Shown: positions 1-7,894 of the stretch, in pieces
Numbering within the stretch: the stretch's first letter is position 1
How the letters are laid out: the number at the start of each line of letters is the position of its first letter
Virus record (IMG/VR): IMGVR_UViG_3300010158_000266
Location: 1 to 27,813 of that record
Direction: 5' to 3' (one strand)
DNA length: 27,813 nucleotides
Source: a virus
Notes under the pieces: generated by a model
Database searches by the model: none
The model's input: only the letters and a program-made list of their open reading frames with translations
Told to the model about the DNA's origin: nothing
Translations under genes and position numbers: made by a program

Positions 1-1
1 G

Positions 2-592
2 GATCTAGATGCTGGCTACTATAACTACACCATACAGAACACTGACATCAATGGCATCAGTCAGGTATTTTACACTGACGTGAACCAAAGCGGCATCGGC
101 AGCTTTGAGCTGATCGATGGTGTGCTTAGCACCATGATCCCAGCCACTGAGATCACAGCGGCACAGTTTACGCAGACTCCCATAGGCAACAACAATGACA
201 TCATGTTCGTCACTGGTAGCTTTCCCGGCGATGCTCAGACACAGCGTGCCAATGGCATGCACACGGTAGCTGTGTATCAGAGCCGCTTCCTTGGCAAGTT
301 CTGGATACAGGCCAGCCTCACCAACAGCAATCCAATGCCCAGTGAATGGTTCTTCGTGCCGCTACAACCTGGGCCAGATCCCATGTACACCTTTGATAGC
401 TCAAACAACCAAGGTCCGGGACCAACCTTGTTCAATTTTAACCTCAATGCCTACTGGGTGCGCTTTGGTTACATACCAATCTGGAGTGGTTTGGTTGGCA
501 GCAGCGGTGAATATTATCCTATCACCCTAGATGAGGTAGCACAACTGGTGGTCAATGATGGCCAATTCATATCAGTGCTATACAAGAACTGA
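2..592 (+). CDS. C-terminal part of an unidentified, probably structural protein (5' end outside window)
   Basis: The open frame is already running at base 2 and stops with TGA at 590-592, so the window holds only the last 196 codons. The protein is rich in Asn, Ser, Gly, Tyr and Phe, low in Lys and Cys, and looks like an all-beta virion protein such as a fibre, baseplate wedge or neck component. It ends with a short aromatic tail (FISVLYKN). I recognise no domain. An internal GTG at 80 could be read as a start, but coding character continues upstream to the window edge without a ribosome binding site, so I treat the gene as truncated by the window. The primase follows after 20 bases on the same strand. 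The structural assignment is inference from composition. Confidence 0.7.
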   Translation, partial: DLDAGYYNYTIQNTDINGISQVFYTDVNQSGIGSFELIDGVLSTMIPATEITAAQFTQTPIGNNNDIMFVTGSFPGDAQTQRANGMHTVAVYQSRFLGKFWIQASLTNSNPMPSEWFFVPLQPGPDPMYTFDSSNNQGPGPTLFNFNLNAYWVRFGYIPIWSGLVGSSGEYYPITLDEVAQLVVNDGQFISVLYKN

Positions 593-612
593 CACTGATG
601 CTATAATCAGGC

Positions 613-1632
613 ATGGCCCTGATGCATCAATTAGTAGCTGAAAACCTACCACAGAAGCGCAAGACCAGTCCGCGCGGCTGGTTGATGTTCAACGCACCTT
701 GCTGCAGCCATCGCGGACATAAGCACGACACGCGCATGCGTGGTAACATGCTGATACTACCAGACGGACACATAGCCTATAACTGCTACAACTGTGGTTT
801 CAAGACTGTGTTTGACAACGTCAACATCAGCAGGAATTTTGAGAACCTCATGGACTGGATGGGCATGCCCAGCGAGGACATACGTAAGGTCAAGCTGGAA
901 GTCCTGCAGAACAAGCTCAACGGTGTGACTACCGTGAATGATCACAACGAGCTAAACTTCCTGCATGACTTCAAGGAAGTGTCACTGCCAGAAAACGCAA
1001 GGCCCATCCAAACAATCATGGAAGATGATGACCTCAGCGCAGAGTTTGGTGTCTGCGTGGAGTATCTGATCAGCAGAGGCACAGCAGTTGGTGAGGGCTG
1101 GGACTATCATTGGACGCCCAGTACCAAGTGGAACTTGGATCAGCGCATCATCATACCTTTCTACTATCGTGACAAGATAGTGGGTTGGACTGCCAGATAT
1201 GCTGGCACACCTCCCAGTGGGACACCTAGATATTACAACAGCGATCTACAGACTGGCTATCTTTTCAACTGTGATGCCATAACCAAAGGCACTCGTAAAT
1301 ACATCATACTAGTTGAGGGACCATTTGATGCTATTGCTGTAGATGGTGTGGCAGCACTGGGCAGCAAGCTCAGCAAGCAGCAGCTAAGCTGGCTCAACAG
1401 CACAGACCGTGAGATCATAGTGGTACCAGACAGGCAGAAGAATAACCAAGGTCTGATAGACGTGGCTCTTGACCAGGGTTGGAGCGTGAGCTTTCCTGAC
1501 TGGGAAGACGACATAAAAGACGCAGCAGATGCCAGTTGCCGCTATGGAAAACTGTTTACCCTGCGTACAATAATAGACAGCAAGACGCAGAGCGCACTGC
1601 AGATTGGTACCAAGAGGAAGATGTTTAGATGA
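613..1632 (+). CDS. DNA primase, T4 gp61-like (zinc-binding plus TOPRIM)
   Basis: This is a primase that would make RNA primers for lagging-strand synthesis with the gp41-like helicase two genes downstream. Near the N-terminus (residues 30-61) there is a zinc-binding module with C30, C31, H33 and a C-Y-N-C pair at C58/C61. A TOPRIM core follows: the catalytic-glutamate motif EGPFDAIAVDG starts at E235, and a later VVPD and DDIKDAAD stretch supplies the metal-binding acidic residues. The length of 339 residues is close to T4 gp61. The start at 613 has no strong ribosome binding site; an in-frame ATG at 622 is possible. The stop overlaps the cupin start as ATGA (1629-1632), so the two are probably translationally coupled. 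Family assignment is from recognisable motifs; activity is inferred. Confidence 0.9.
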   Translation: MALMHQLVAENLPQKRKTSPRGWLMFNAPCCSHRGHKHDTRMRGNMLILPDGHIAYNCYNCGFKTVFDNVNISRNFENLMDWMGMPSEDIRKVKLEVLQNKLNGVTTVNDHNELNFLHDFKEVSLPENARPIQTIMEDDDLSAEFGVCVEYLISRGTAVGEGWDYHWTPSTKWNLDQRIIIPFYYRDKIVGWTARYAGTPPSGTPRYYNSDLQTGYLFNCDAITKGTRKYIILVEGPFDAIAVDGVAALGSKLSKQQLSWLNSTDREIIVVPDRQKNNQGLIDVALDQGWSVSFPDWEDDIKDAADASCRYGKLFTLRTIIDSKTQSALQIGTKRKMFR

Positions 1633-1979
1633 GGGTTGACAGAACATGGGGACATTACACGGTTCTGCACACTGACGGTTGTGGGGTCAAGCTCAAGGAA
1701 CTAGTAGTGGAACCTGGCAAGCGACTGAGCATGCAGAAACATGCTCTGCGATCTGAGCTTTGGTTCGTGTCTCATGGGCAAGCCACTGTGTACAGCTTAA
1801 ATGACAGCAACAACTCAGAACTAGTTGGGGTTTTTGGTAGACATCAACACTTGTGGATACACAGAGAATCTTGGCATCAGCTCTGCAATACCAGTGACCA
1901 AGAACTGCGCATGATAGAGATACAGTATGGAACTGACTGTGCGGAAGATGACATCGTGAGGATGGATATAAATGGCTGA
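1629..1979 (+). CDS. Stand-alone cupin, mannose-6-phosphate isomerase type II C-terminal domain
   Basis: The 116-residue protein matches the cupin half of bifunctional mannose-1-phosphate guanylyltransferase / mannose-6-phosphate isomerase (ManC type). It shows the metal-site region LSMQKHALRSELWFV, a second conserved histidine in the WHQL segment, and the diagnostic end IEIQYG followed by EDDIVRMD. The guanylyltransferase half is absent. In bacteria this domain isomerises mannose-6-phosphate and fructose-6-phosphate for capsule or O-antigen precursors. What a lone copy does in a phage is unknown, and sugar isomerisation or small-molecule sensing are both possible. It overlaps the primase by ATGA and the helicase by eight bases, so it sits inside the replication operon. 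Confidence 0.85.
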   Translation: MRVDRTWGHYTVLHTDGCGVKLKELVVEPGKRLSMQKHALRSELWFVSHGQATVYSLNDSNNSELVGVFGRHQHLWIHRESWHQLCNTSDQELRMIEIQYGTDCAEDDIVRMDING

Positions 1980-3417
1980 TAGATTTGGTAACGAAGAGCA
2001 AGAGACTGTCACTGACTACAACGAAGACAAGCAGAAGCTGCTGATCAACGTGCTGTTAAGCAGCGAAGACATCTTCACGCGCTGTGTGAACATCGTCAAT
2101 CCCAAGTACTTCATTAACAAGCTGCGACCAGCTGTGCGCTACATGGTCAAGCACGCAGAAGAATATCGTGTGCTTCCTAAGATAGAACAGGTCAATGCCG
2201 AGACTGGGCTGGATTTCGCACACATAGGTGACATCAGTCCTGGACATCAGGATGCGTTCTTGGATGAGATTGAAGGGTTCTGCAAGAACAGAGCACTGGC
2301 AGACGCGGTGCTGAGCAGTGCTGATCTCATAGACAAGGGCAACTATGGCGAAGTAGAGAAGCTGGTCAGGGAAGCCATATTGGTCAGCCTGCAGAGCGAT
2401 CTCGGTACCAACTACTTTGAAGATCCGCGCGCCAGATTGCTGAAGATCAAGGACAAGAATGGGCAGTGTACCACTGGTTGGAAGACTGTGGATGACAAGC
2501 TGTATGGTGGCATCAACAGAGGTGAGATAACCATCTGGTGCGCAGGTTCTGGTGTGGGCAAGAGCTTGTTCCTGCAGAACATGAGCTTGAACATGGTCAA
2601 GCAGGGTCTGAACGTGGTATACATCACGCTAGAACTTAGTGAAGAGCTCACATCCATGCGCATGGATAGCATGCTCACTGAGGTTGGTAGCAAAGAGATC
2701 TTCCGCAATCTAGACACGGTTGAGCTCAAGGTCAAAGCAGCACAGCGCAAGAGTGGGCTGTTACATGTACGACAGCTACCACAGGGTAGCACTGTGAACG
2801 ATATCAAAGCCTATCTCAAGAACTATGAGATTGAAACGCAGAAACGCTGTGACGTGATCGTAGTGGATTACTTGGATCTGCTCTATCCCAACAACAAGAA
2901 GATCAATCCCAGTGACCTGTTCATCAAGGACAAGTTTGTCACTGAAGAACTTCGTGGACTTGCGGTTGAACGCAACATGGTCTGTGTGACAGCCAGTCAG
3001 TTGAACAGAAGTGCCACGCAGGAACAGGAACATGATCACAGCATGATCAGTGGTGGTATCTCCAAGATCCAGACAGCTGATAACGTGATATCCATCTTTG
3101 CCAGCGCGGCAATGAAAGAGCGCGGACAGTATCAGATACAGTTTCTAAAAACACGCAGTTCTAGCGGTGTTGGCAGCAAAGTCTATCTGGGCTTTGATCA
3201 GAACACGCTGAAGATTTTTGACTTAGATGAGGAACAGCAGAACATGCTGCAGGGTGGCGGCGGAGCTGGTGCTGACGTGTTCAATGATCTGCGCAGGAAG
3301 AATCTAAATCCTCCGCCCAAGGGCATGACAGACACTCCTGGTGCTGCAAGACCTCAGGTAGATGTCAGCAAGAGCCTAGGACAGCTCAGCAGCTTGACCA
3401 GCCTTATTAGGCGCTAG
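1972..3417 (+). CDS. Replicative DNA helicase, T4 gp41-like (DnaB/RecA-fold)
   Basis: This is the ring helicase of the phage replisome, unwinding DNA 5'-3' on the lagging strand with the gp61-like primase. An N-terminal helical region (about 1-150) is followed by a RecA-type ATPase. Walker A is GSGVGKS at residues 192-198, the catalytic glutamate lies in YITLELSEE (about 217-225), and Walker B is VIVVDYLDLL at 295-304. Further on are the TASQLNRS and FLKTRSS motifs typical of DnaB-family motifs H3/H4 and the arginine finger region. The 481-residue length fits T4 gp41. The C-terminus adds a Gly/Pro-rich tail. The start at 1972 overlaps the cupin end and has a GAGG element about nine bases upstream. 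The 3' end overlaps the convergent minus-strand gene by 11 bases. Confidence 0.93.
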   Translation: MADRFGNEEQETVTDYNEDKQKLLINVLLSSEDIFTRCVNIVNPKYFINKLRPAVRYMVKHAEEYRVLPKIEQVNAETGLDFAHIGDISPGHQDAFLDEIEGFCKNRALADAVLSSADLIDKGNYGEVEKLVREAILVSLQSDLGTNYFEDPRARLLKIKDKNGQCTTGWKTVDDKLYGGINRGEITIWCAGSGVGKSLFLQNMSLNMVKQGLNVVYITLELSEELTSMRMDSMLTEVGSKEIFRNLDTVELKVKAAQRKSGLLHVRQLPQGSTVNDIKAYLKNYEIETQKRCDVIVVDYLDLLYPNNKKINPSDLFIKDKFVTEELRGLAVERNMVCVTASQLNRSATQEQEHDHSMISGGISKIQTADNVISIFASAAMKERGQYQIQFLKTRSSSGVGSKVYLGFDQNTLKIFDLDEEQQNMLQGGGGAGADVFNDLRRKNLNPPPKGMTDTPGAARPQVDVSKSLGQLSSLTSLIRR

Positions 3418-3874
3418 CTTTCACAGGGCGATTGTAGATAGAGCGCAGGCGGTTCACAACTTTCTGAGCAGTGCTGGTGTCTGTGCTCATTAACTTGGTA
3501 AATGCTGCAGCCAGCTCTTTGATCTGATCTTGATCAGTTGGCTCGGTTCCGCTGCGCAGCTGATTGAAAGCAGCTTTGAATAGTTCTGTGTTTTGTATGC
3601 CAAGATCACCTGCTAGGCTACCCACGCTGAATTTCGCAGATTTATCGCTGCGTGGTTCAGTCATCACGTCAGTGATCTCGCTATCATCTTTGGTTTGATC
3701 CTCGCTGCCTGTTTCTGGTTCAGCTGGCATGGCTTCGCTGTTGCCATCATCGGGCACAGCGTTGTCTGTCTGAGGTTCGTTATTCAATATGCTGGGATTG
3801 TCGTCAGCTTCATTGACCACAGCAAGGCGTCTCATCAGCTCGCGCATGGCATCTGAGTCTAGGGTAATGTTCAT
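3407..3874 (-). CDS. Hypothetical acidic protein, only minus-strand gene of the window
   Basis: The 155-residue protein has three parts. A short N-terminal helix contains MRELMRRL, a long disordered acidic linker (about residues 24-85) is rich in Glu, Asp, Pro, Asn and Thr, and a helical C-terminal half ends with a basic segment (VVNRLRSIYNRPVKASA). I do not recognise the family. It looks real: it starts eight bases after an AAGGA ribosome binding site and has its own late-type promoter (GATAAATA at 3909-3902 on the minus strand) 28 bases before the start. Its end overlaps the helicase end by 11 bases in a convergent arrangement. The charged linker between two helical ends would suit a scaffold-like or adaptor protein, but this is speculation. 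Confidence 0.75.
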   Translation of the reverse strand: MNITLDSDAMRELMRRLAVVNEADDNPSILNNEPQTDNAVPDDGNSEAMPAEPETGSEDQTKDDSEITDVMTEPRSDKSAKFSVGSLAGDLGIQNTELFKAAFNQLRSGTEPTDQDQIKELAAAFTKLMSTDTSTAQKVVNRLRSIYNRPVKASA

Positions 3875-3901
3875 GGTTCTTTCCTTGCATGTGCTAAATG
3901 G

Positions 3902-3909
3902 TATTTATC
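3902..3909 (-). promoter_or_regulatory. T4-late-type promoter for the minus-strand gene
   Basis: Read on the minus strand the sequence is GATAAATA, seven of eight matches to the T4 late -10 box TATAAATA. A start about 10 bases downstream would leave a leader of roughly 20 bases before the ribosome binding site and ATG of the gene at 3874. No -35 element is expected for this promoter class. Confidence 0.65.
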
Positions 3910-3924
3910 TGTTACTGTGACATC

Positions 3925-3932
3925 GCTAAATA
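3925..3932 (+). promoter_or_regulatory. T4-late-type promoter for the 3956-8858 operon
   Basis: GCTAAATA matches the TAAATA core shared by all candidate late promoters of this window (six of eight against TATAAATA). It lies 24 bases before the start codon of the first operon gene, and 16 bases from the oppositely oriented late promoter, giving a compact divergent control region. Confidence 0.55.
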
Positions 3933-3955
3933 ATCGGCGTTTACAGAGGGTCAGC

Positions 3956-4207
3956 ATGGCAGACAAGATCAACAGCTTCATTGACGAACTTGATAGGTTC
4001 GTCCCTGCCAAGAGCAAACACACGGTTATAGAAAGCCGTGCTAGCCACATCATTGCCAGTGCTATCAACCTGGTGCAGCTGATTCGTGAGAGTTACAGCG
4101 AAGAAGATGCGCAGGATCTGATCAAGAGACTACATCGCAGCATAATCAGCGAGGATCAGCGCAAGTTCTCGAGGAAGATCAAGGATCTAAGAGGTACGGA
4201 ACGATGA
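3956..4207 (+). CDS. Small helical protein, first gene of a late operon
   Basis: The 83-residue protein is predicted to be almost entirely alpha-helical and strongly charged, with the segments INSFIDELDRF, SHIIASAINLVQLIRESY and a basic C-terminal third (FSRKIKDLRGTER). I do not recognise it beyond the impression of a conserved T4-like marine phage protein. The start at 3956 is chosen because an AGAGGG element lies six bases upstream. The longer in-frame start at 3917 would overlap the late promoter. Its stop overlaps the next start as ATGA (4204-4207). Confidence 0.8.
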   Translation: MADKINSFIDELDRFVPAKSKHTVIESRASHIIASAINLVQLIRESYSEEDAQDLIKRLHRSIISEDQRKFSRKIKDLRGTER

Positions 4208-4893
4208 GAGTCAGCGAATTTACATTCGTGCCACTGGAAGCCGAAGAGCTAGATGAAGTATGGGCTGGGCTGCGCCAGTGGCTGGTTGGAGTAGTTCCAA
4301 AAAACGATAGGTCGGCAGCAGGTGGCGAAGCTGAGATGACCAAGAACATCGCACGGCATTTGGCTGTGATGATGCAGCTAGCAGGACGCTACAAAGATGG
4401 GGATGACAATCCTATCAGCACCAAGAACATAGAACAGCTTCCGACTAGAGCCATCTATTACTACATGCGCAAGAACATGGGCTTACCAGATTCTGAGATA
4501 TCAGGCATAGTCAAGGCACTGAGCACCAACAAGAAACTGCTGGGTGCTAATGTAAAGACACCGCCGAGGCTAAGTCCTGCTCAGCTTAACACGGCTGGTA
4601 ATACCATTGAACGAGTATGGCAGATCACAGACGCTAAGACAGCTGAGATGATATTGGATAAGCTCATAGGAATAGCAGCTGTTCGCAAGATGGAGATGGA
4701 GGAGTTTGGCGATGCAGCCGGTGGCACAGCACAGCCTGAAACACCAGCAGCATCCAAACCCAGGACCACCACACAGAAATCAACTTCGGCCAAATCAACT
4801 GGCTCGGCCACAGAGGAACCAAAGATGACAGCCAGTGCCACTGACATAGATGCTGCCATGGCAGCCATACAAGCCCTCAGAGGTGCAGAATGA
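4204..4893 (+). CDS. Hypothetical protein with MRxxEF leader and Ala/Thr-rich tail
   Basis: The 229-residue protein begins MRVSEFTFVPLEAEELDE. This fits the M-[RK]-x-x-[ED]-[FIV] leader pattern shared by seven proteins here. Residues 20-155 look like a compact helical domain, with segments such as IARHLAVMMQLAGRY and AEMILDKLIGIAAV. The rest (about 165-210) is a low-complexity Ala/Thr/Ser/Lys linker, ending in a short helix (AAMAAIQALRGAE). No enzymatic motif is visible. It is translationally coupled to both neighbours by ATGA overlaps (4204 and 4890). The general build suggests a virion or scaffold-associated protein, which is inference. Confidence 0.8.
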   Translation: MRVSEFTFVPLEAEELDEVWAGLRQWLVGVVPKNDRSAAGGEAEMTKNIARHLAVMMQLAGRYKDGDDNPISTKNIEQLPTRAIYYYMRKNMGLPDSEISGIVKALSTNKKLLGANVKTPPRLSPAQLNTAGNTIERVWQITDAKTAEMILDKLIGIAAVRKMEMEEFGDAAGGTAQPETPAASKPRTTTQKSTSAKSTGSATEEPKMTASATDIDAAMAAIQALRGAE

Positions 4894-6743
4894 GAGCCAG
4901 AGAATTCCGCACGTTTATAGAGCCAAACGACAGAGCCATACTGGAGATGGCAGTGTTGATGCAGGGACTGGCCATACACAGCACTGTGCTCAGGGAAGCA
5001 GAACTGTCACCAGACCAAGTCAAGAGCCTGTTTGGTGATCTTGAGCAGAAGATGGTCAAGGCCACTACCACAGCTGGCAAGGTGCTTGGCACGGCCGGCA
5101 AGGGCCTTGTCATTGGTGCCAAGGGACTCAAGACCATCAATGACTACAAGGATCGCCTAATAGCAGCAGCACAGGACACCAAACCAGTCAAGAACTTCGA
5201 TGCCGCTGCTGACAAGGCCATGGGTCAGATCAAGACAGCCATAGGCAAGAAATTCCCACAGGCAGTAACCAGCCTCGAGAAATACGCAGAATGGGCTAAG
5301 AAAAATCCAGTCAAACAGGCATTGGTATTGGCAGCGCTCACAGCCTTGGTCAGCGTGATAGCAGCACCAGCTGCGACTGGATTAACAGCTGCTGGCTACA
5401 CATTCCTCGGTGGCAGTGCCACGGGGGCAGCAGTGAGCGCCAGTGCAGGCGCAGTGGCAGGATTCATACTACGAACGCTGAACAGCCTGCTCAAGGGCGA
5501 AAAGCTTAGCGGGGCATTGCTCAAGGGTGCTTCATCAGGACTTATGGCATACATCGCAGGCATGGGCATCAAGGAGCTGGCACATCTGTTTGGCGATCCA
5601 GTCATACACAATTTCGTGGTCACCACAGACGCAGGCAAGAAGGAAGTTTGGCTCAGCAGCTTCAGAGAGATGGTGGACATCAAGACTACCGATCCCGAGA
5701 CGGGCAAAGACCTCGTTAAACATCTCTATCTTGACGTCATGGGCAGTCCTGCCGACATAAACCGTCTGCAGAGCACCTGGGACAAGATACACGATGCCAT
5801 GGCTGACGGTGACATAGACAAGGCCAACAGCCTGCTCAAGGGTGTGGCAGACCAAAATTGGAACGTGCACAAGGACATTGGTTGGGATCAAAGTGTGTTG
5901 CAGAATGCCAGCGAAGATGACAAATCAAAGATGCTGTCATGGTCGGGTCACTTCGTAGGCAAGGATCTAGCTGATGTCAACGAGTTTAACAGGGCCATAG
6001 AGCAAAGCCAAGATGACTTCATGCGCAAAGTGCAGGCAATCTCCAAGGGATTGGAAGCAGCCACACAGGGCGGAGCAGCAGCAGCTCCTGCTGCCAGAGA
6101 GAAACCACCAGCACCTCAGAGCGGTAACGCGGCATCTGTGGCTGCTGACGCACGCAACCTCAGCGAAGTTGACATCAAGGGAGCAGTGGGAAAGATCGGA
6201 TCATGGGCTGCCAAGCAGAGCAAAGAAGTTATGCATCAGTTCACCGCAGCAAAGCTAGAAAAAGCTTGGAAGAATGGCGGATCTCCCACAGATAGCGATG
6301 CTATACATGCGCTGATGGTCAAGATCGGCATACCAGCTGATGTGGTCAACTCTGCCTTTGGCACACAGAAGATTCCCGTTCCTGCCCCTCGCAAACCAGC
6401 TCCCATGGTAAAAGCAGCCAAGAAGGCACAACCTGGCATCAAGACAGCTAATAGCCAGCTAGATGCCAAGGTCAATGAGATATTACACACACAAGGACCT
6501 GATGCTGCGGTCAAATATCTAGAGGATCTCAAAGCCAAGCTGGCCAAACCGGCAACTGATGTTCCACAGGCACAGCCCGACAACAAAGAACCTGTTGCGC
6601 CTGTAGCACAACCAACAGGCACACCTGAACCGATCACGGTTAACGGTGAGAAGATCATGCCCACTGATCCGCGCTACAAGACTCTGGCAGCCAGCATAAC
6701 CAAGCAGGTCACGACACCACCTGTTAGGCAGGCCCCTAGATGA
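4890..6743 (+). CDS. Large protein with Gly/Ala-rich membrane-like core and MRxxEF leader
   Basis: The 617-residue protein starts MRAREFRTFIEPNDRAILEM, again with the leader pattern. A candidate prohead-protease site L34-R35-E36 precedes A37. Residues about 141-159, 161-196 and 207-227 form hydrophobic, Ala/Gly-rich segments with few charges, resembling two or three membrane-spanning or membrane-inserting helices. A predicted globular region (about 235-385) follows, then Ala/Pro/Gln linkers and a second small helical region. No enzymatic motif is evident. A soluble or secreted role seems unlikely for the core. A candidate role is an ejected pore or internal head protein that inserts in the host membrane, but only the hydrophobicity and the leader support that. 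It overlaps both neighbours by ATGA. Confidence 0.8.
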   Translation: MRAREFRTFIEPNDRAILEMAVLMQGLAIHSTVLREAELSPDQVKSLFGDLEQKMVKATTTAGKVLGTAGKGLVIGAKGLKTINDYKDRLIAAAQDTKPVKNFDAAADKAMGQIKTAIGKKFPQAVTSLEKYAEWAKKNPVKQALVLAALTALVSVIAAPAATGLTAAGYTFLGGSATGAAVSASAGAVAGFILRTLNSLLKGEKLSGALLKGASSGLMAYIAGMGIKELAHLFGDPVIHNFVVTTDAGKKEVWLSSFREMVDIKTTDPETGKDLVKHLYLDVMGSPADINRLQSTWDKIHDAMADGDIDKANSLLKGVADQNWNVHKDIGWDQSVLQNASEDDKSKMLSWSGHFVGKDLADVNEFNRAIEQSQDDFMRKVQAISKGLEAATQGGAAAAPAAREKPPAPQSGNAASVAADARNLSEVDIKGAVGKIGSWAAKQSKEVMHQFTAAKLEKAWKNGGSPTDSDAIHALMVKIGIPADVVNSAFGTQKIPVPAPRKPAPMVKAAKKAQPGIKTANSQLDAKVNEILHTQGPDAAVKYLEDLKAKLAKPATDVPQAQPDNKEPVAPVAQPTGTPEPITVNGEKIMPTDPRYKTLAASITKQVTTPPVRQAPR

Positions 6744-7894
6744 GACATCATGACATACTGATACCTCAGCGTTGGTTCATCACAGAAGCCAAGGCTAGGA
6801 TTGATCATCCAGAAGATCTAGTGTTTGAAGAAGGTTCTGCTGGTGCCAAGCGTGCTCTAAATGCTCTCATTCAAGCTGCTGAACAACCTCACACGGTTAC
6901 CATCAAGTGGGATGGTAGTCCTGCGCTGATATTTGGGCGCGATGCTGACGGTTTTACAGTCACCGACAAGAGCGGATTTGGCAGCAAGAAACCAGGCGGT
7001 ATGCCTCGTAGCGCCAGTGATCTAAACTCCATGCTGTTCATGCGCAAGCCAAATGATCCTGGCAGGCAAGATTACGCAAGTAGCATAGCAGGTTTATATG
7101 GCATGCTGGAACGAGCAATGCCCAAGGATAAGCAGGAATACCTTACGGGAGACGTGCTATGGACCAAGACCCCAGAAGTGGTAGATGGTCATTATGTTTT
7201 CAAGCCCAGCAAGATAACCTATCGCATCCCTGTGGACAGCCCCTTAGGCAAGCGCATTGCCAAGAGCCGGGCTGGTATTGCTGTACACAGTAGATTTGAC
7301 AGCAGAGAAGATGATGAACCACGTGCAATTGGCGATATTGAAAGCAGTGGTCTGCGTGAGCCGCCGGGTTTGGTGATAATGGGTCCAGAGATACGAGATC
7401 TTGAAAGCACTGCACTGCCAACCAAATCAATCACAACGCTGCGCAATTTCATCAACAGCAACAGTGCTAGTATAGATAAGTTCTTAGATCCCGCTAGCTT
7501 GGCAGCAAGGCAGCTTACTAATCTACCAGACCTAATGAAGAAATATGTGAACAGCAGGGCCTATGCTGGTACTCACGGTTTGGAAGATGCTGCCAATGGT
7601 TTCTTGGCATGGGCCAAGACCAATAGCAAAGATCTCACTGACCGCAAACGCGAAAATCTACTGGCTTGGATTGCTGAGAATACCAAAGGTTATGGTGCCA
7701 CATGGATGGTTGCTGATCAGCTGACCAAGCTCAAAGATCTATTGAAGAGCAATGTGGATAGGCAGGTTGGTGGCACGGTCAGAGCAGATCTGCGAGACGT
7801 GCCAGGTCACGAGGGTTATGTAGCAGACACGCCAAGTGGCAAGATCAAGCTGGTAAACCGTCCCCACTTCATGAAGAAGGAAGATCAACCATGA
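6740..7894 (+). CDS. ATP-dependent DNA/RNA ligase-like nucleotidyltransferase with leader
   Basis: The 384-residue protein carries the ordered motifs of the covalent nucleotidyltransferase superfamily. Motif I is K56-W57-D58-G59 within VTIKWDGSPALIF, motif III-like is YLTGDVLW (about 134-141), motif IIIa-like is HYVFKPSKITY (about 151-161), motif IV is E358-G359-Y360-V361, and motif V is K368-I369-K370. In ligases the motif I lysine takes up AMP. I recall a hypothetical protein family of T4-like cyanophages with the same IKWDG start, not checked here. No BRCT, OB or zinc domain is obvious after motif V, so the protein is a compact or divergent ligase. The N-terminus MRHHDILIPQRWFITEAKAR has the leader pattern and an I14-T15-E16/A17 site like the one cleaved in T4 internal proteins. 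It overlaps both neighbours by ATGA. Confidence 0.75.
   Translation: MRHHDILIPQRWFITEAKARIDHPEDLVFEEGSAGAKRALNALIQAAEQPHTVTIKWDGSPALIFGRDADGFTVTDKSGFGSKKPGGMPRSASDLNSMLFMRKPNDPGRQDYASSIAGLYGMLERAMPKDKQEYLTGDVLWTKTPEVVDGHYVFKPSKITYRIPVDSPLGKRIAKSRAGIAVHSRFDSREDDEPRAIGDIESSGLREPPGLVIMGPEIRDLESTALPTKSITTLRNFINSNSASIDKFLDPASLAARQLTNLPDLMKKYVNSRAYAGTHGLEDAANGFLAWAKTNSKDLTDRKRENLLAWIAENTKGYGATWMVADQLTKLKDLLKSNVDRQVGGTVRADLRDVPGHEGYVADTPSGKIKLVNRPHFMKKEDQP

Noticed and set aside
599-607. Extended -10 motif TGCTATAAT before the primase
   Set aside because: Transcription would begin at or after the primase ATG, and there is no -35 at proper distance. A leaderless primase message is possible but unsupported.
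1967-1974. TATAAATG resembling a late promoter at the helicase start
   Set aside because: It overlaps the ATG of the helicase, so a transcript from it would begin after the start codon. The bases are better explained as coding sequence plus start.
6236-6664. Hydrophobic 142-codon open frame on the minus strand
   Set aside because: It is antisense to the Ala/Pro-rich part of the 617-residue protein. Its hydrophobic content follows from the complement of those codons.
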